Shown piece after piece: positions 60,336-64,000 of a stretch of DNA of 64,000 bases. This stretch comes from Pseudomonadales bacterium. GTDB taxonomy: Bacteria; Pseudomonadota; Gammaproteobacteria; Pseudomonadales; Azotimanducaceae. The DNA lies in NCBI GenBank assembly GCA_022825925.1, contig JAJDVW010000162.1:1-64000 (forward strand). The letters are read 5' to 3'. The translations under genes and the position numbers were made by a program. The notes below the pieces were generated by a model that ran no database searches, was not told the origin of the DNA, and saw nothing but the letters and a program-made list of their open reading frames with translations. Every line of letters begins with the position of its first letter. Positions within the stretch are counted from its first letter, which is position 1.

Positions 60336-60716
60336 ATGGCGGTCATCGGCATCGAAGAGATCTTCCTCGACGTGAAGGACCTCGGGAAGGCGGTCGACTT
60401 CTACGAGCGCCTGATCGGGATCCCGGTGGTCTCGCGCAACGAGGAGCGGGCCTACCTGCAGTGCGAGCGCAGTCACGTCGTGCTGCAGGTCCAGGGACAC
60501 TCGGGACGTCACCGGGGCGGCGGGCCGATGCACTTCTCCTTCAGCGTGACCGAGGACGACTTCGACGCCGTCGCCGCCCGCGCGGCCGCGGCGAACGTCT
60601 TCACCCGCGGACCGATGGGCGAACGGGGCAAGGGGCGCGCGCTCTTCATGATCGACCCCGACGGGAACGAGGCGGAGGTGAACACGCGATACCTGTACGG
60701 GGTGCCCAAGCGGTGA
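60336..60716 (+). CDS. VOC (glyoxalase-like) family protein
   Basis: A 126-residue vicinal-oxygen-chelate protein: GIEEIFLDVKDLGKAVDFYE, RAYLQCERSHVVLQVQGHSG, MHFSFSVTEDDFDAVAARAA and LFMIDPDGNEAEVNTRYLYG. The histidine and glutamate at strand positions 1 and 4 of each half (HFSF, NEAEV) resemble metal ligands. Lyase, epoxide-handling or dioxygenase-type activity is possible; substrate unknown. It begins 12 bases after the HicB-like gene, so the two may be co-transcribed. Confidence 0.88.
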   Translation: MAVIGIEEIFLDVKDLGKAVDFYERLIGIPVVSRNEERAYLQCERSHVVLQVQGHSGRHRGGGPMHFSFSVTEDDFDAVAARAAAANVFTRGPMGERGKGRALFMIDPDGNEAEVNTRYLYGVPKR

Positions 60717-60764
60717 CCAGCGCTCCTCGGGAATTGCCGATCGGCGGATGACGCGGGTACGCCC

Positions 60765-63700
60765 TTGAACATCGATCCGGCAGTTCGCGGCGGCCTGTTC
60801 GCCACGGACTTTCTGAACGATCCCGAGTCCATCGGCGAACTGCAGGCATGGAAGAACCTCGACGACGAGACCCTCGACCAGATCGAGACTCGGCTCCGCG
60901 AGATCTTCGAGGACTTCGCCAAGAGAAAGGACCCGAACGAGAGCGAGACCGAGGATGACCTGATCTGGCCGACCCTCGCACACCTCGGCTGGACGGCGCA
61001 CTTGCGGCAACAGAACCTGGGTCCCACGGACGTGCCAGACGGCCTGCTGTTCGCGGACGATCATGCCAAGGGCCGGGCGGTGGAACTCCGGGAAGAGCAC
61101 GCCCGGTACGCGGTGGGAGCCGCCGTCGTGGAGTCCAAACGGTGGCTGCGCAACCTGGATCGCGGAACCGAGCAGGCCATCGCGCCATCCAGGCAGATGC
61201 TCCGCTGTCTGCGCCGGGCCGACGACCTCACGGAAGGCGGGATGCGTTGGGGAATCCTCACCAACGGCGCGTGGTGGCGGCTCTACCATCAGGGTGCACG
61301 CTCCGTATCGAAGGACTTCCTCGAAGTGGACGTGCCGCGCCTTCTCGACCTGGCCGGCCACAACGAGGGCCTGTTCGCCCTCTCGGCCGAAGAGCGCCGA
61401 CACTGCCTGAAGCTGTTCGTACTGCTGTTCGGCCGCCAAGCGTTCCTCGCGGAAGGCACCGGCGGGCAGACGCTGCACCAGCGTGCGCTCGCCGAGAGCC
61501 GGCTCCACGAGGAACGCGTGGCCCATAACATCTCCAAGCTGGTGTTCGAGAAGGTCTTTCCGGGTTTGGTCACGGCGCTCGCGGAAGCGGCGCCGCATGC
61601 ACCGCTGAGCGAGGTTCGGGAAGCCGCTCTGATTCTGTTGTACCGGCTGCTGTTCCTGCTCTACGCCGAGGACCGCACGCTGCTGCCGGTTGGAGACCCC
61701 GTCTACCAAAACATCGGGCTACGCGACCGCGTGCGTCTGGAGGTCGGAAGACGCAAGGACGGCGGCGAGACCTTCTCCAGCATTGCGACGAGCTACTACG
61801 CCGCAGTCGAAGACCTCAGCCGGACCATCGACCAGGGCGATCCCGCATTCGGATTGCCACCCTACAACGGAGGCCTGTTCGACGAGAGCCGCACGCCGCT
61901 GCTCGGCCAGGTCCGACTGTCGAATCGCGTCATGGCTGACGTGATCGATGCGTTGTCCTTCGAGCGTGCCGAGGGCCGCCAAGGCCGCTACATCAACTAC
62001 CGCAGCCTGTCCGTGCAGCAGCTTGGCTCGATCTACGAGCGCCTGCTGGAGTTCGAGCCCGTCCGCGAGGGGGGCACCATCACGGTGCGGCCCAATCTCT
62101 TCGCCCGCCGGGGCTCCGGCAGCTACTACACGCCCGAGCCGCTCGTGACCCTGATCCTCGACGAAACCGTGGGGCCCCTGGTCGACCGCAAGCTCGAGAC
62201 GTTCCGCACCGCCGTCGCAGAGAGCGCCGCGCAAACGCCCACCCCGGAGACGTTGCAGGCGCTGACCCGCGTCGATCCCGCCGAGGCGCTGCTGGGGCTC
62301 AAGGTCTGCGATCCCGCCATGGGGTCCGGCCACTTCCTCGTCAGTCTGGTGGATTTCCTGAGCAATCGGGTGATCGCGGCGCTTGAGGAGGCCGAAGACA
62401 CCGTGCCCGGCTACGCGTCGCCCTTGACCCACCGGATCGAGGGCATCCGCAACACCATCTTGGGCAACGCCGGGCAGAAGCGGTGGACGGTGGACCCCGA
62501 GCATCTGGACGACCGCCAGATCGTGCGGCGCATGGTGCTGAAGCGGTGCGTCTACGGAGTCGACAAGAATCCCATGGCGGTGGAGCTCGCCAAGGTCTCC
62601 CTCTGGTTGGACACGTTCACGGTGGGCGCCCCGCTGTCCTTTCTCGACCATCACCTGCACTGCGGCGACAGCCTGTTCGGCTCATGGGTCCGCGAGGGGC
62701 TGGACCGGGCCCGAACGCAGGGAGGGGCGTTGTTCCTTGCCGGCCCGCTCGCTCGCGCCCGGGCCGCCGCCGACCCCATGCAGACCATCGAGGCGCTCTC
62801 GGACGCCGAAGTCGCCGAGACGGCCCGATCCTCCAGCCTCTTCGCCGACCTCTCGGCCGGCACGCAGCCGCTGGATGCGTTCCTGTCGCTTCTGCATGCC
62901 TTCGATTGGCTGCACCCGGACGAGCAGGGCAAGGCGGCCATCGCCACCTGGCTGCTCGGCAACCTCGGGGACCCCGTCGGCATCGCCGCCGGCGACGAGG
63001 ACGTCGCCGGGGACAGCGACGAAGCGCGTACCTTCGCCGCACTGCTCACGGACGCCCGTCGGCTCATCGTCGAAGAACGCTTCCTCAACTGGCAGGTCGC
63101 CTTTCCCGGCGTCTGGACGGACTGGGAGGCGGAGGAACGCGACGGAGGATTCGATGCGGTGATCGGCAACCCGCCCTGGGACCGTATCAAGCTGCAGCAG
63201 GTGGAGTGGTTCGGTGCGCGGCGCCGGAAGATCGCGCTGGCGCAGCGCGCCTCGGACCGCAAGCGGATGATCCAGGCGCTAGAGGCGGCCTCAGATCCCC
63301 TGGCCGCCGACTTTCGGCGCGCCGGCGACCGGGCCGCGACGGCCGCCAGGGTCGCGCGGCAATGCGGGGACTATCCCCTGCTCGCGCGCGGCGACATCAA
63401 TCTGTACTCCCTGTTCGTGGAACGCGCCCTGACGCTGGTGCGTTCGGATGGAGTGATCGGCCTCCTGACGCCATCCGGCATCGCGTCCGACAAGACCGCC
63501 GCGCCGTTCTTCCGTTCCGTGGCGACCGAAGGCAGGCTCCGGGCTCTGTACGACTTCGAGAACCGTCGGACGCGCTTCAGCGCGCAGCCCTTCTTTCCGG
63601 ATGTGGATACACGCTTCAAGTTCTGCGCGTTCGTTGCGGGGCGCGCTCCCTCGCCGCTCCCCGCGAACTGCGCATTCTTCCTTCAGGACGCGAGTGAACT

Positions 63701-64000
63701 GGACGACGAGGACCGCCGCTCTCCGTTGGCGGCGGCCGACTTTGCTCGCGTCAACCCCAACACCGGCACTGCGCCCGTCTTCCGCTCAAGGCGTGACGCG
63801 GACCTGACCACCACGATCTACGAACGCCTGCCGGTACTCGTAGACCGGTCCTCCGGGGAGCCCAGCAAGGCATGGCCGGTGACCTACGCCACGATGTTCC
63901 ACATGACCAACGACTCTCACCTGTTCCGCACGCGCGAAGAGTTGGAAGAGCAGGAAAGCGCGTGGTCCATCGGCGGCAATCGTTTCGACAGCCCGGCGGG
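60765..64000 (+). CDS. Type IIG restriction-modification enzyme (Eco57I-like), partial at the window end
   Basis: Open through 1,078 codons to the window edge with no stop. The N-terminal nuclease domain has ETEDDLIWPTLAHLGW, DVPDGLLFADD and the catalytic VVESKRW of PD-(D/E)XK enzymes. A helical linker (ALILLYRLLFLLYAEDRTLL) leads to the N6-adenine methyltransferase: motif X region RRGSGSYYTPEPLV, motif I KVCDPAMGSGHFLV and motif IV VIGNPPWDRIK. The end enters the target-recognition region. One protein therefore both methylates and cuts DNA. The only usable start is a TTG at 60765, with a weak ribosome site. BREX PglX is similar, but no other BREX gene is visible here. Confidence 0.9.
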   Translation, partial: MNIDPAVRGGLFATDFLNDPESIGELQAWKNLDDETLDQIETRLREIFEDFAKRKDPNESETEDDLIWPTLAHLGWTAHLRQQNLGPTDVPDGLLFADDHAKGRAVELREEHARYAVGAAVVESKRWLRNLDRGTEQAIAPSRQMLRCLRRADDLTEGGMRWGILTNGAWWRLYHQGARSVSKDFLEVDVPRLLDLAGHNEGLFALSAEERRHCLKLFVLLFGRQAFLAEGTGGQTLHQRALAESRLHEERVAHNISKLVFEKVFPGLVTALAEAAPHAPLSEVREAALILLYRLLFLLYAEDRTLLPVGDPVYQNIGLRDRVRLEVGRRKDGGETFSSIATSYYAAVEDLSRTIDQGDPAFGLPPYNGGLFDESRTPLLGQVRLSNRVMADVIDALSFERAEGRQGRYINYRSLSVQQLGSIYERLLEFEPVREGGTITVRPNLFARRGSGSYYTPEPLVTLILDETVGPLVDRKLETFRTAVAESAAQTPTPETLQALTRVDPAEALLGLKVCDPAMGSGHFLVSLVDFLSNRVIAALEEAEDTVPGYASPLTHRIEGIRNTILGNAGQKRWTVDPEHLDDRQIVRRMVLKRCVYGVDKNPMAVELAKVSLWLDTFTVGAPLSFLDHHLHCGDSLFGSWVREGLDRARTQGGALFLAGPLARARAAADPMQTIEALSDAEVAETARSSSLFADLSAGTQPLDAFLSLLHAFDWLHPDEQGKAAIATWLLGNLGDPVGIAAGDEDVAGDSDEARTFAALLTDARRLIVEERFLNWQVAFPGVWTDWEAEERDGGFDAVIGNPPWDRIKLQQVEWFGARRRKIALAQRASDRKRMIQALEAASDPLAADFRRAGDRAATAARVARQCGDYPLLARGDINLYSLFVERALTLVRSDGVIGLLTPSGIASDKTAAPFFRSVATEGRLRALYDFENRRTRFSAQPFFPDVDTRFKFCAFVAGRAPSPLPANCAFFLQDASELDDEDRRSPLAAADFARVNPNTGTAPVFRSRRDADLTTTIYERLPVLVDRSSGEPSKAWPVTYATMFHMTNDSHLFRTREELEEQESAWSIGGNRFDSPA

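Noticed and set aside
1..64000. CRISPR array, insertion sequence or prophage
   Set aside because: No regularly spaced direct repeats, complete transposase gene with terminal repeats, or phage structural genes were seen.

Overview
The window is a high-GC (roughly two-thirds G+C or more) stretch of a Gram-negative proteobacterial chromosome. Supporting signs are several TonB-dependent receptors, outer-membrane beta-barrels, ABC importers with periplasmic binding proteins, PQQ beta-propeller dehydrogenases and a family B DNA polymerase II. The gene mix (acyl-CoA dehydrogenase, acyl-CoA carboxylase beta chain, enoyl-CoA hydratase family, SDR, PhyH dioxygenase, LLM flavin oxidoreductase, amidohydrolases, exported peptidases) fits a heterotrophic, probably marine or host-associated gammaproteobacterium. 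That placement is inference. No rRNA, CRISPR array, complete IS element or prophage was seen. One tRNA, tRNA-Val(CAC), lies at 14283-14359.

Layout. 1-8.3 kb: an Rpn-like nuclease remnant, an exported S9 peptidase, a DUF885 lipoprotein, an MFS carrier, an M19 dipeptidase and a broken amidohydrolase. 8.4-17.3 kb: acyl-CoA dehydrogenase, an ATPase fragment, a TonB receptor, a divergent VOC/LLM pair around a 31-bp palindrome, the tRNA, a carboxyltransferase and a decayed TonB receptor. 17.5-24.1 kb: an RRM protein, an MFS gene fused translationally to modABC, a rhodanese and a D-aminoacylase-type deacylase. 24.1-28.5 kb: a HigBA-like toxin-antitoxin pair with a frameshifted toxin and its operator, polB, and an AlbA_2/ATPase protein. 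28.5-33 kb: SDR, a truncated hydrolase, glyA, PhyH, and a barrel protein whose natural start looks mutated. 33.2-35.3 kb: a lower-GC two-gene island (DUF4365 nuclease-like plus an unknown protein). 35.3-46.7 kb: a TPR protein, a DNA ligase scrap, a cytochrome-PQQ dehydrogenase, yejABE without yejF, and a second PQQ dehydrogenase behind a TonB receptor. 47.4-54.6 kb: a short unknown operon, nitroreductase, MFS, enoyl-CoA hydratase family protein, and a compact MotA/MotB-like stator trio. 54.7-64 kb: a quinohemoprotein dehydrogenase, an ATPase plus TOPRIM-like pair with the partner frameshifted, a beta-lactamase-fold hydrolase, an orphan HicB-like protein, a VOC protein, and a type IIG restriction-methylation enzyme cut by the window end.

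Two themes stand out. First, decay is widespread: about nine genes are truncated, frameshifted or reduced to scraps, several being nuclease, ATPase, ligase or toxin genes wedged between intact housekeeping genes. Second, three candidate accessory systems deserve attention: the DUF4365 cassette at 33.2-34.8 kb, the ATPase/TOPRIM-like pair at 57.0-58.6 kb, and the three-gene stator-like operon at 52.6-54.4 kb. A two-copy palindromic repeat (12619 and 28412) begins exactly at the stop codon of the upstream gene in both places.

Gene-free stretches of note are 34816-35270 and 46746-47439. The spacers 17302-17467 and 17729-18024 showed nothing recognisable.
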